Positions 7,843-15,873 of a stretch of 64,000 nt of DNA are shown here, piece after piece. The position numbers were made by a program, and so were the translations under genes. How positions within the stretch are numbered: the stretch's first letter is position 1; each line of letters begins with the position of its first letter. The notes under the pieces are model-generated. The model made no database searches. It was not told the DNA's origin and saw only the letters and a list, made by a program, of their open reading frames with translations. This stretch comes from Trujillonella humicola (GTDB lineage: Bacteria > Actinomycetota > Actinomycetes > Mycobacteriales > Geodermatophilaceae). The DNA is taken from NCBI RefSeq assembly GCF_046233715.1, contig NZ_JBJNRJ010000020.1:9847-73846 (forward strand), read 5' to 3'.

Positions 7843-9446
7843 GTGGTCAGACCTCGTCGGGCGTCTCGGGAGAGCAGCACGGTAGCGGGGGCGGACAGCA
7901 GCACCATGACCAGGGCGTAGGGCGCGGCGGCCCCGTACTCCAGCGCGCTGCTCGCCGACCAGAACGCCGTCGCCAGCGTCGTCGTCCCGGTGGGCGCGAG
8001 CAGCAGGGTCGCGGTGAGCTCGGTGACCACGGCCAGGAAGACCAGCGCCGCGCCGGCGCCGATGCCCGGCGCCAGCAGCGGCAGCGTGACCCGCCGCAGC
8101 CGGCCCGGCGCGGAGACGCCCAGGGACGCGGCGACGTCGTCGTGCAGCCGGGGCGACTGCTCGACCGCCGCGCGCACGGTGACGATCGCCCGCGGCAGGA
8201 ACAGGATCGCGTAGGCGGCCAGCAGCACCGGCACGGTCTGGTAGAGCCACGGCGTGGCCCGGATGCTCACCGTGACCAGCGCGAGCGCGATGACGATGCC
8301 CGGCAGCGCGCTGCCCACGTAGGTGCTCCGCTCCAGCAGCGTGCTCACCGGGCCGCGGTGGCGGACGGCGAGCCAGCCGGTGGGCAGCGCCATCGCCGTC
8401 GTGACCGCGGCGGCGACCGCGGCCAGGCCCAGGGTCGAGCCGGTGGTGGTGGCGAGCTGCCCCAGGTCCAGCTGGGCCGAGGCGCCGCGCACCAGCCAGG
8501 TGACCAGGCTGGCCAGCGGGACCGCCACGGCGAGCCCGACCAGCGCACCGAGCCCGGCCAGCGCGGGGGCGGTCAGCGCACCGAGCCGGACCGGGTGCGG
8601 CGGGCGGGCGACCCCGGCGCCGGTGCGGGCGTACCCGCGGGAGCCGCGCAGCCGGATCTCCGCGATCAGCAGCACCAGGCACAGCAGCACGAGCACGCCC
8701 GCCAGCGCGGTGGCGCCCGGGCCGTTGAAGGTGGCCCGGTACTGGTCGTAGATGGCGGTGGTGAACGTCGGGTACCGCAGCATCGCGAAGGCGCCGAACT
8801 CGCCCAGCACGTGCAGCGCGATGAGCAGGCTGCCGCCCAGGACCGCCACCCGCAGCTGCGGCAGCTGCACCCGCCGGAACACCGCCCAGGTGGACAGGCC
8901 CAGGCCGCGGGCGGTGTCCTCCAGCGCCGGGTCCAGCCCGCGGAACGCGGCGACGACCGGCAGGTAGACGAACGGGAAGTAGGACAGGGACACCACCAGC
9001 AACGCGCCGCCGTAGGTGTCCAGGCCCGGCAGCAGCGAGATCCAGGCGTAGCTGTTGACGAACGCCGGCACCGCCAGCGGGGCCACCAGCAGCACGTGCC
9101 AGGCGCGCCGCCCCGGCAGCGCCGTCCGCTCGACCAGCCACGCCGCCCCCACCCCGAGGACGGCGCACACGGCGACCGTGCCGACCACCAGCCGGGCGGT
9201 GTTCCACAGCAGATCGGCGACCCGGCGGCGGAAGACCAGCTCCGAGACGCCGCTCCAGCCCATGTCGGCGATGCCGGCGACGATGTGGCCCAGCGGCACG
9301 AGCGCGAGCGCGGCGACGGCCGCGGCCAGCAGGACGGTGACCGGCGAGCGGCGCAGGGCGCGCCGGACGGCGGGCGCGCGCCGGCTCCGGGACGGCGGCC
9401 GGGGAGCCGCCGTCCCGGGGACCGGGAGCGACGCCGGGGCGCTCAG
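7839..9446 (-). CDS. Fe(III) ABC transporter permease (FbpB-like, fused double permease), possible CTG start
   Basis: A 535-residue membrane protein made of two BinPDT-like halves, each with about six helices. Each half carries an EAA-type loop (EDTARGLGLSTWAVFRRVQLP and DDVAASLGVSAPGRLRRVTLP). This is the usual architecture of FbpB/iron(III) permeases that pair with periplasmic-type Fe3+-binding proteins. No ATG, GTG or TTG occurs before the first helix in frame. The best start is CTG at 9446, which overlaps the binding-protein stop as CTGA and has GGAGGTGGGA just upstream. A rare CTG start under translational coupling, or a sequencing error hiding GTG/ATG, would explain it. Confidence 0.88.
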   Translation of the reverse strand: MSAPASLPVPGTAAPRPPSRSRRAPAVRRALRRSPVTVLLAAAVAALALVPLGHIVAGIADMGWSGVSELVFRRRVADLLWNTARLVVGTVAVCAVLGVGAAWLVERTALPGRRAWHVLLVAPLAVPAFVNSYAWISLLPGLDTYGGALLVVSLSYFPFVYLPVVAAFRGLDPALEDTARGLGLSTWAVFRRVQLPQLRVAVLGGSLLIALHVLGEFGAFAMLRYPTFTTAIYDQYRATFNGPGATALAGVLVLLCLVLLIAEIRLRGSRGYARTGAGVARPPHPVRLGALTAPALAGLGALVGLAVAVPLASLVTWLVRGASAQLDLGQLATTTGSTLGLAAVAAAVTTAMALPTGWLAVRHRGPVSTLLERSTYVGSALPGIVIALALVTVSIRATPWLYQTVPVLLAAYAILFLPRAIVTVRAAVEQSPRLHDDVAASLGVSAPGRLRRVTLPLLAPGIGAGAALVFLAVVTELTATLLLAPTGTTTLATAFWSASSALEYGAAAPYALVMVLLSAPATVLLSRDARRGLTT

Positions 9447-10456
9447 AGCAGTCCCACCTCCTGCATCAGCTCGGTGACCCGTCGCTGGTCCAGCCCGCCC
9501 GGGTCGACCGGAGGCGCGCCGAGGGTGTCGAGCGGGGGCAGCGCCGCGGCCGAGGCGACACCGGTGCCCACGGCGTACTCCAGCGCGGAGCTCTCGGCCA
9601 GCCGCTCCTGCGCCGCGGGGCTGGTCAGGTACTCCACCAGCCGCTGGGCCTCCTCGGGCTGGTCGGAGGAGGCGAGCACGCCGGCGCCCGAGACGCTCAG
9701 GAAGGCGCCGGGGTCGGCGTTGCGGAAGAAGTGCAGGGCCGCGTCGTCGCCGCGCAGGCCGTTCTCGGCCTGGTCCCGGTACCAGTAGTAGTGGTACATG
9801 ATCCCGGCGTCGATCTCGCCCTCGTCGGCGGCGGTCATCACCGCGGTGTTGCTCTGGTAGACGTCGGCGTTGCGCTCCAGGCCCTCCAGCCAGGCGCGCG
9901 TCTCGTCCTCCCCGCGCAGGACGAGCACCGCGCTGACGATGGCCTGGAAGTCCGCCCCGCCGGCCGCGATGCCGATGCGGCCCTCCCACTCGGGGTCGGC
10001 CAGGTCCATGATCGACGCCGGCAGCTCCGACTCGGGCAGCTGCTCCGGGTTGTAGACCAGCACGGTGCTGCGGGCGGCGAAGCCGGTCCAGGTGCCCGAC
10101 GAGGGCCGGAACTGCTCGCCCACCTGGTCCAGCGTCGCTTGCTCCAGCGGCGCGAGCAGCCCCTCGCGGTCGAGGACGTCGATCGCCGGGCTGTTCTCGG
10201 TGAGGAAGACGTCGGCGGGCGAGGCGTCGCCCTCCTGGATGATCTGGTTGGCCAGCTCCGCGTCGTTGCCCTCGCGGAACTCCAGCTCGATGCCGGTCTC
10301 CTCGGTGAAGTCCTCGAGCATCGTGCGCACGAGGCTCTCGTGCTGCGCGCTGTAGACGGTCAGGGTGTCGGTGTCGTCCCCGCCGCAGCCGGCCAGCACG
10401 CCGGCGACGGTGAGGGCGGAGAGAACGGCGGCGGTCGCTCGCCCGGGGCTGTGCAC
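9443..10456 (-). CDS. Fe(III) ABC transporter substrate-binding lipoprotein (FbpA-like)
   Basis: A 337-residue lipoprotein. After a signal peptide the lipobox VLAGC places the lipid-modified Cys near residue 22. The mature part starts LTVYSAQHESLV, typical of transferrin-like iron-binding proteins, and contains MYHYYWYRD, whose adjacent tyrosines match the dityrosine Fe3+ ligands of FbpA. GTG at 10456 has GGAGG seven bases upstream. It is the first gene of the operon, with an iron box 18 bases upstream of the start. It is expected to be anchored outside the membrane, capturing ferric iron or a ferric chelate. Confidence 0.92.
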   Translation of the reverse strand: MHSPGRATAAVLSALTVAGVLAGCGGDDTDTLTVYSAQHESLVRTMLEDFTEETGIELEFREGNDAELANQIIQEGDASPADVFLTENSPAIDVLDREGLLAPLEQATLDQVGEQFRPSSGTWTGFAARSTVLVYNPEQLPESELPASIMDLADPEWEGRIGIAAGGADFQAIVSAVLVLRGEDETRAWLEGLERNADVYQSNTAVMTAADEGEIDAGIMYHYYWYRDQAENGLRGDDAALHFFRNADPGAFLSVSGAGVLASSDQPEEAQRLVEYLTSPAAQERLAESSALEYAVGTGVASAAALPPLDTLGAPPVDPGGLDQRRVTELMQEVGLL

Positions 10457-10474
10457 GGGTCCTCCAGGTGTGAT

Positions 10475-10493
10475 GTAGGCCAGGCACACCTAA
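10475..10493 (-). promoter_or_regulatory. Putative DtxR/IdeR iron box upstream of the Fe(III) importer
   Basis: GTAGGCCAGGCACACCTAA matches TTAGGTTAGGCTAACCTAA at 14 of 19 positions. It lies between the importer operon and the divergent ElaA-type gene (start 10547). Position and function of the downstream gene support iron-dependent repression. Confidence 0.72.
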
Positions 10494-10546
10494 GCAGACC
10501 GACGGTACCGCGGCGGCGAGCGTTCCCCGTGCGTTACAACCACGGG

Positions 10547-10987
10547 GTGGCCGATCCCGTGTTCCGCAGCGCCCGCTTCGCCGACCTGACCCCGTTCGAG
10601 GTCTACGCCCTGTGCCGGCTGCGGGTCGACGTCTTCGTCGTCGAGCAGCAGTGCCCCTACCCCGAGCTCGACGGGCGGGACGTCGAGCCGGCCACCCTGC
10701 ACCTGTGGGCGGAGGTCGACGGCGAGGTCGCCGCGACCATCCGGGTGCTCGACGACGGCGCCACCCGCGCCATCGGCCGGGTGGCGACCGCACCGGCGCA
10801 CCGGGGCCTCGGCCTGGCCGCCCGGCTGGTCGAGGCCGGCATCGCGCTGTGCGACGAGCACCCGGTCACGCTGGGCGCGCAGGCCCACCTCGAGGGCTGG
10901 TACGAGCGGTTCGGCTTCCGGCGCAGCGGGCCGGGCTACGACGAGGACGGCATCCCGCACGTGCCGATGCGGCGCGACCCGTCCTGA
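10547..10987 (+). CDS. ElaA-type GNAT N-acetyltransferase
   Basis: A 146-residue cytosolic GNAT enzyme of the ElaA family; the substrate is unknown. The family N-terminus LTPFEVYALCRLRVDVFVVEQQCPYPELDG region is clear, followed by the acetyl-CoA-binding motif A segment RVATAPAHRGLGLAARL (Q/RxxGxG/A variant RGLGLA) and the C-terminal GWYERFGFRRSG strand. GTG at 10547 begins MADPVFRSARF. It is transcribed divergently from the iron-import operon, and its promoter may overlap the iron box region. Confidence 0.9.
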   Translation: MADPVFRSARFADLTPFEVYALCRLRVDVFVVEQQCPYPELDGRDVEPATLHLWAEVDGEVAATIRVLDDGATRAIGRVATAPAHRGLGLAARLVEAGIALCDEHPVTLGAQAHLEGWYERFGFRRSGPGYDEDGIPHVPMRRDPS

Positions 10988-11121
10988 TGGGTGTGTCCCT
11001 GTTCCGCCGCCCCCGGTATCGAGCCGTTCACCGGATCTGTCCGGAACGGCGCGTGCTGCGGCCACCCGGCCGAGCCGCACGGCGTAGCGCTGGGGGCTTT
11101 GGCCTCGAGCCCGCTCGGCTC

Positions 11122-11853
11122 TCAGGCGGACGGTAGCGGCTCTCGGTCGTGGGTCTGCGTGGCCGGTGCGCTCGCAGGTCGGAAGCCCTTCACTGCGCAG
11201 TAGACACCCAGCGAGAGCTCCCACACGGCCTCCGGAAGGAACAGGACGGCCCCGAGCCCCTCGCCGTTCCTGGTCACTCCGGCCAGGATCAGCATGGCCG
11301 AGAGGATCAGGAGGGATCCGCCGACCAGACCCAGCAGCGCCAGCCCCCGGGGCACGAGGCCCGACACGTACATGAGGTAGCCCAGCAGCAGTCCGTTGCC
11401 GATGCCCGCCACGAGTCCCGGCCCCCATTCGAACGCCCACTGGTAGGCGTGCGCCCAGCTGTCACCCTGGACCTGGAGTGCGACCGCCTCGCCGCCGCTC
11501 GCCCCGTCCATCGCGCTGATGACCGACACCAGCGACAGCATGCTGATGAGGCCGATGGCCGCGAAGACGGACTCGATGGTCCGGGCGCTCACGTAGCCGA
11601 GCGCGATCGTGTGCCTCCACCTGCGCGCGATCGGATACAACACGACGGCGGTTCCGAGTTGGGTGACGATCAGACCGAACTCGAGGAGCGCGCCCCACTT
11701 CAGGCTCGCCGAGGAGGCGTCTGCAGGGACGAACCGCATGTCGGTCCAGCTCGCGCCGGCCCCGTCGACGAACAGCAGGCGCGCCGGGATGCTCGTCAGG
11801 AACGTCCCGATGAACAGCCATCCGAAGATCCGACCAGATCGCTGCAGGTCCAT
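11122..11853 (-). CDS. DUF4386 family membrane protein
   Basis: A 243-residue integral membrane protein with about six hydrophobic helices. The order of segments (GRIFGWLFIGTFLTSIPARL, then LLEFGLIVTQLGTAVVLYPI, YVSARTIESVFAAIGLISML, GNGLLLGYLMYVSGLVPRGL) is characteristic of DUF4386, a family with no established function. ATG at 11853 is preceded by GGAGGAGGA. It lies alone between the ElaA gene and a 316-base gene-free stretch. Confidence 0.85.
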   Translation of the reverse strand: MDLQRSGRIFGWLFIGTFLTSIPARLLFVDGAGASWTDMRFVPADASSASLKWGALLEFGLIVTQLGTAVVLYPIARRWRHTIALGYVSARTIESVFAAIGLISMLSLVSVISAMDGASGGEAVALQVQGDSWAHAYQWAFEWGPGLVAGIGNGLLLGYLMYVSGLVPRGLALLGLVGGSLLILSAMLILAGVTRNGEGLGAVLFLPEAVWELSLGVYCAVKGFRPASAPATQTHDREPLPSA

Positions 11854-12169
11854 GGTCGGTCCTCCTCCATGTGCGACCTCACCTGCAGGCTCGAGGAACG
11901 TGCAGGATCGGCATCACGCTGGCCGTGCGATGCCCCGGCCGCCAGGGTCTTTGGGACCTGCCGGTTCCGATTCGACGGCGGGGAGCCGCATGCCGAGCGC
12001 CTCGGATGGGTGGCCGGTCGGGATGTGCATGCCGCTGCGCGCCGGCGGCCCTCCTCTGGGGACAGGTGCTGGGTGTCGGCCCCCGACTCGCGCGCGGCCG
12101 CGTGCAGCACCCACCGTGGGACGGGGGCGTCCCGGGTCGCGCCGCCCGGCGACCGGCACCATCGGCGGG
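11854..12169. other. Gene-free stretch, nothing recognised
   Basis: Between the divergent DUF4386 gene and the 102-residue gene. Open frames here have poor coding character and no recognisable protein. Only promoters of the flanking genes are expected; no hairpin or repeat stood out. Confidence 0.5.
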
Positions 12170-12478
12170 ATGGACGCCGAGGCCCTGCTGCACACGACCG
12201 CCGACCGGCTCGAGGCGCTGGCCGCCCGGGCGACGCCCGGCGACTGGCAGCTCACCGGCCTGCTGGCCAGCCGCCCCGAGGTCGTGGCGGTCCGGCCGGA
12301 CGGGAGCTCCGAGCACGTCGCTGAGGCGCGGGCGGCCTCCGGTGCGTGGATCGCGGCGCTGTCCCCCGCCGTCGCCGCTCCGCTGGCCGCCGCCCTGCGC
12401 GAGGCCGCCGGCGATCCGGCCGGGGCGTCCGCCCTGGTGGCGCTCGCCGGTCGGCTCGCCGCGCGGCTGCCCGGCTGA
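12170..12478 (+). CDS. Small alanine-rich hypothetical protein
   Basis: A 102-residue soluble protein (MDAEALLHTTADRLEALAA...). The RATPGDWQ segment followed by a short strand region and then ASGAWIAALSPAVAAPLAAALREA resembles the ATPGPW...FIAxxxPxxVxxLL pattern of small phage-type Ea22-like proteins. That resemblance is by eye only. No catalytic residues or membrane segments are evident. ATG at 12170 is the first start. It precedes the hotdog thioesterase gene by 64 bases on the same strand. Confidence 0.65.
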   Translation: MDAEALLHTTADRLEALAARATPGDWQLTGLLASRPEVVAVRPDGSSEHVAEARAASGAWIAALSPAVAAPLAAALREAAGDPAGASALVALAGRLAARLPG

Positions 12479-12542
12479 CCGGCCGCTCGCGCCCGCGTGC
12501 CGGCGCGGGCGTGGTCCGGGCACGGGCGGGTACGACGCGGCG

Positions 12543-12926
12543 ATGGCGGACGACACGAACCCCGGCGGCTTCGCCGGCCGGCTCGGCATCCGGGTGGAGG
12601 GGGCCGGGGACGGCGACGCCCGGCTGGCGTTCCGGGTGACCGACGAGCACCTCAACCCGGCCGGGACGCTGCACGGCGGCGTCCTCGCCACGCTCGTCGA
12701 CACGGCGATGGGCCGGGCCGTGCGCACGGTGACCGGGGAGGGCGACGTCCCGGCCACCAGCCAGCTCACCGTCACCTACCTGCGGCCGGGCCGGGCCGGC
12801 CCGCTCACCGTCCGCGCCGCCGTGCGCACCCGCGGCGAGCACCTCACCATCTGCGAGGCCGACGTCGAGCAGGACGGGCAGGCCGTGGCCCACGCGGTCG
12901 CGACCTTCGCCCTCCTGCACCGCTGA
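12543..12926 (+). CDS. PaaI-like hotdog-fold thioesterase
   Basis: A 127-residue cytosolic acyl-CoA thioesterase of the PaaI/YbgC-like hotdog superfamily. HLNPAGTLHGGVLATLVDTAMGRAV contains the family HGG motif and the catalytic Asp on the hotdog helix. The SQLTVTYLRPGR strand follows as in the family. The substrate may be an aryl- or short acyl-CoA; nothing nearby specifies it. ATG at 12543 lies close to the previous small gene, so the two may be cotranscribed. Confidence 0.88.
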   Translation: MADDTNPGGFAGRLGIRVEGAGDGDARLAFRVTDEHLNPAGTLHGGVLATLVDTAMGRAVRTVTGEGDVPATSQLTVTYLRPGRAGPLTVRAAVRTRGEHLTICEADVEQDGQAVAHAVATFALLHR

Positions 12927-12955
12927 GACGCCGGCCGCCCCGGTTCGGGCTCGGG

Positions 12956-13186
12956 CTACCCCGCGACGAGGACGACGGCAGCGGGGACCGCGGCGGCGCC
13001 CTCGTCGTCGACGCCGTCGGCGGTGCTGGCGCACCGGGTGACCGACAGCAGGATCGCCATCAGCACGACGAACAGCGCGATGATCGCGGCGGGGATGAAC
13101 TTCCCGGCACGACGGCCGCGGTCGGTCGGGCGGCCGCCGACCCGGTCCTGGTCGCCGGGGTCCGGAGGGGACGCGGAGTGGGACAT
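12956..13186 (-). CDS. Small single-pass membrane protein
   Basis: A 76-residue protein with a charged N-terminal half (SASPPDPGDQDRVGG...DRGRRAGK), one strong transmembrane helix (FIPAAIIALFVVLMAILLSV) and a short acidic then alanine/valine-rich tail. Positive charges before the helix predict the N-terminus inside the cell. ATG at 13186 follows GAGGAGG, a good SD. Function unknown. It faces the thioesterase gene convergently, with 29 bases between stops. Confidence 0.75.
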   Translation of the reverse strand: MSHSASPPDPGDQDRVGGRPTDRGRRAGKFIPAAIIALFVVLMAILLSVTRCASTADGVDDEGAAAVPAAVVLVAG

Positions 13187-13309
13187 GGGGCCTCCTCGGC
13201 CGGGTCGTGGCGCCGGCGGGAACGCCGGGCGGCTGCTTCCCGGAAGGCATGCCCGGTGCCCGGGGACTCACACGTGCGGCCCGGCCCCGCGCCGGGGCAC
13301 CATCGGGGC

Positions 13310-13591
13310 ATGACCACCGCCACCTGGAACGGGACCGTCATCGCCGAGTCCGACGACATCGTGACAGTGGAGGGCAACGCCTACTTCCCGCGCGCGTCGG
13401 TGCGCGACGACGTGCTGCGCCCCTCGGACACGCACACGACCTGCCCGTGGAAGGGAGAGGCGTCCTACTTCTCGATCGAGGTGGACGGGCAGACCAACCG
13501 CGACGCCGCCTGGTACTACCCGCAGCCCAAGCCGGCGGCCGAGGAGATCACCGGCCGGGTCGCCTTCTGGCGGGGCGTCGAGGTGCGCTAG
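13310..13591 (+). CDS. DUF427 domain protein
   Basis: A 93-residue protein consisting of one DUF427 domain: WNGTVIAESDDIVTVEGNAYFP, the conserved CPWKGEASYFSIEVDG and a C-terminal RVAFWRGVEV. The family is widespread in actinomycetes and fungi; the conserved Cys/Lys patch suggests ligand binding, but no reaction is established. ATG at 13310 is the start. The stop overlaps the convergent downstream gene by four bases. Confidence 0.9.
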   Translation: MTTATWNGTVIAESDDIVTVEGNAYFPRASVRDDVLRPSDTHTTCPWKGEASYFSIEVDGQTNRDAAWYYPQPKPAAEEITGRVAFWRGVEVR

Positions 13592-14013
13592 CGACGCGGA
13601 CGGGCGCCGGCGAGGTCGCGGGCGGAGGCGGCGTCGCCGGGGTCGAGCGCCCGGGTCCGCTCCTGCCGCTCGATGAGCCGGTGGTACGCCGTCCAGGCCT
13701 CCTCGGGCGTCGCGTCGAGCGCCGCGCCGATCTCCTCCCAGCCGGCACCGCCGCGCAGCGCGGCCCGGATGCCGATGAGCTGGCTGTCGCGCGCCTTGCG
13801 GGCGATGACCTCGCCGAGGGCCAGCAGCTCCAGGGACTCGGGGACGTCGAGGTTGGTCTCGGTGTCGCGGATGGCGCTCCAGTCGTCCGGGTCCTCCTCG
13901 GCGACGGTGTTGAGCGTCGTGACCCCGCTGTCGCGCCGGCTGAGGAAGTCCAGCCGGGTCGTGGCGGTGCTCAGGGAGAACTCCCGCTCCAGGGCCTCGG
14001 GCGTGATGTGCAT
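13588..14013 (-). CDS. Hypothetical protein with HTH-like C-terminal part
   Basis: A 141-residue acidic soluble protein. The stretch DSQLIGIRAALRGGAGWEEIGAALDATPEEAWTAYHRLIERQE resembles the small helix-turn-helix units in actinobacterial proteins that follow an [A/G]WxEIGxALGxSxxAAxxR pattern, so DNA binding is possible. ATG at 14013 (MHITPEALEREF) has a weak GGTGG upstream; ATG at 14025 would add four residues. There is no operon partner. Confidence 0.7.
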   Translation of the reverse strand: MHITPEALEREFSLSTATTRLDFLSRRDSGVTTLNTVAEEDPDDWSAIRDTETNLDVPESLELLALGEVIARKARDSQLIGIRAALRGGAGWEEIGAALDATPEEAWTAYHRLIERQERTRALDPGDAASARDLAGARPRR

Positions 14014-14146
14014 GGCTTCCACCATGCCCCGCAGCGCTCGCGCTCCGCGACCCGGAGGACTGCGACACCGGACACGCAGGACGCCGGACCCGCCGGGCCG
14101 CGGGCACGGCGTCCGGCGGGTCCGGCGCCTAGCTAGGGTGCTCGCC

Positions 14147-14599
14147 GTGCGGCACGGCGAGCGCTCGGTCCTCCGGCCGTCCGGCGCGTGGCGGCGGCTG
14201 GCGCGCGAGCTGTCCGGGTTCGGTCTCGTCGGCGGCACCTGCTTCGTGCTCGACCTGCTGCTGTTCCAGCTGCTCTACGCGCACGCGGGGGTGGAGGCGG
14301 TCGCCGCCAAGGCCCTGTCGACGGTCGTGACGACCGCGGTGGCCTTCACCGGTCACCGGCTGATCACCTACGGCGGGCGGCCGAGATCGGCCCCCGGCCG
14401 GGGGTTCGCGCTGTTCGCCCTGACCAACGGGACGACGCTGCTGCTGGGCCTGTCGATCATCGGGTTCGTCCGCCACGGGCTGAATCAGCAGGACGCGCTG
14501 GTGCTGCAGGTGGCGAACGTCGTGTCGATCGCGGCCGGGACGGCGATCCGGTTCGTGGTCTACCGGCGGTGGGTGTTCCCCGCGGCTCCTCCGGCGTGA
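14147..14599 (+). CDS. GtrA-like polyprenol-sugar flippase family protein
   Basis: A 150-residue protein with four predicted helices: GLVGGTCFVLDLLLFQLL, ALSTVVTTAVAFTGHRLITY, GFALFALTNGTTLLLGLSII and VANVVSIAAGTAIRFVVYR. This is the canonical GtrA pattern, including the FTGHRLITY and AGTAIRFVVYRRWVF signatures. GtrA proteins take part in transfer of polyprenyl-phosphate-linked sugars across the membrane, often with a GT2 partner; none is adjacent here. GTG at 14147 is preferred; GTG at 14138 is also in frame. Confidence 0.87.
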   Translation: MRHGERSVLRPSGAWRRLARELSGFGLVGGTCFVLDLLLFQLLYAHAGVEAVAAKALSTVVTTAVAFTGHRLITYGGRPRSAPGRGFALFALTNGTTLLLGLSIIGFVRHGLNQQDALVLQVANVVSIAAGTAIRFVVYRRWVFPAAPPA

Positions 14600-14602
14600 G
14601 CG

Positions 14603-14636
14603 AGGGCCCGCGCCCCGGCGACGGGGTGCGGGCCCT
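14603..14636. terminator. Bidirectional hairpin terminator
   Basis: AGGGCCCGCGCCCC (14603-14616) pairs with GGGGTGCGGGCCCT (14623-14636) with one wobble. It lies between the convergent gtrA-like and ferritin-like genes. Confidence 0.7.
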
Positions 14637-14654
14637 GGCCACGGGTGCCGCGCG

Positions 14655-15626
14655 TCAGCTGTCGACGCCGACGGCCTCCTTCGCGACGGCGGCGAGCGCG
14701 ACCTGGGCGGCGCTGATCACGCTCGACCGGTTCTTGTGCGTCTCCTCGTAGCGGATGACGACGTTGATCTCGTGCGGCGAGCGCAGCGCCTTGGCGGCCT
14801 TGGCGGCGTCGGCGGTCGACAGCGAGTCGTAGCCCTTGACGGGCAGTTCGTCGGCGGTCACGTCGCCGAGCTGCTCGCGGGCCGCCCGGGCGGTGTCCGC
14901 GGCGTCACGGTCGCCCTCGCGGCGGGCGATCCGCTCGGCCCGGCGCAGCGCGGCGGCGCGGCCGACGGTGAGCGTCTCGCGGACGGCACCGGTGAACGTG
15001 GAGGCCTTGCCGGCGACCTCGCCGAGCTTGTCCTCGGCCCCCTCGCGCACCTGCTGGGCGCTGTCGAGCACCTCGTTGACCCGGTTGGCCACGAAGCGCA
15101 CCGGCGCGTTGGCCGCTCGGGCCGCCGTCCCGGCGACGCGCTGCAGCGGCGTCGGCACCAGCGCGGCGGGGCCGCCCAGGGCCTCCTCGGCGAGCACCAC
15201 GGTCAGCCACTCGACGGTGGCCCGGTGCGCGGCGACCAGGCGCTCGGCCAGCTGCTCGACCTGCGGCAGCCCGGCCGTCTTGGCGAGCACCTTGACGTAG
15301 GTAGCGCGGTCCAGCAGCTGGTGCTCCAGCTGCAGGTCGGTCAGCAGGGCCTCCTCGAGCGGGGCGGCCTGCTCGAACGTCGCCTTGAGCAGGGCGGAGA
15401 GCCGGCCGATCGCGGGGGTGACGACGTCGGGCACCCCGCCCAGGGCACGCAGCTGCTCGGTGATCAGGCGGGTCCGCTCGGCGGCGTTGTCGGCGTTGCG
15501 CACCAGCTCGCGGCGGACGGCGTCCGTGCGCGCCTGCGCGACCCGGGTGCGGGCGACCTGCTCCTCGGTCTGCGACAGCAGCACCAGCGCGCGCAGCTGG
15601 TTGATGATCTTGGCGTTGTCGGTCAT
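14655..15626 (-). CDS. Ferritin-like domain protein with C-terminal YDxLS/YExxHKNR segment
   Basis: A 323-residue mainly helical protein. Residues 1-165 form a four-helix ferritin-like bundle (QLRALVLLSQTEEQVAR..., LEEALLTDLQLEHQLLDRATYVKVLA, AERLVAAHRATVEWLTVVLAEEAL). An amphipathic alanine-rich middle follows, then a C-terminal segment LPVKGYDSLSTADAAKAAKAL...NVVIRYEETHKNRSSVI. The latter pattern occurs at the end of several actinobacterial stress or lipid-droplet-type proteins. Metal ligands cannot be assigned with confidence. ATG at 15626. Stands alone; a 247-base intergenic region lies upstream. Confidence 0.75.
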   Translation of the reverse strand: MTDNAKIINQLRALVLLSQTEEQVARTRVAQARTDAVRRELVRNADNAAERTRLITEQLRALGGVPDVVTPAIGRLSALLKATFEQAAPLEEALLTDLQLEHQLLDRATYVKVLAKTAGLPQVEQLAERLVAAHRATVEWLTVVLAEEALGGPAALVPTPLQRVAGTAARAANAPVRFVANRVNEVLDSAQQVREGAEDKLGEVAGKASTFTGAVRETLTVGRAAALRRAERIARREGDRDAADTARAAREQLGDVTADELPVKGYDSLSTADAAKAAKALRSPHEINVVIRYEETHKNRSSVISAAQVALAAVAKEAVGVDS

Positions 15627-15873
15627 GGGGACGGGGTGCCCCGCACGGCCGTCCGCTAACTCCAGCAAGCGGATTGCTAGCCGTGACCTCGCCCACGCCG
15701 CCCCGCCCCGTGACGCGGCGTGACCGGCAGATGTCCGCGGGGTCCGCTTCCGGTCACGGCGGTGCGGAACTCCCCGGGATGTGCCCGCAAACCTGGTCGA
15801 TCCGCACCTGATGCGACGGCGGATCCCGGCGCTAGCGTTCGACCGTTCCCGCCGACGACCCCGAGGAGCGCCC

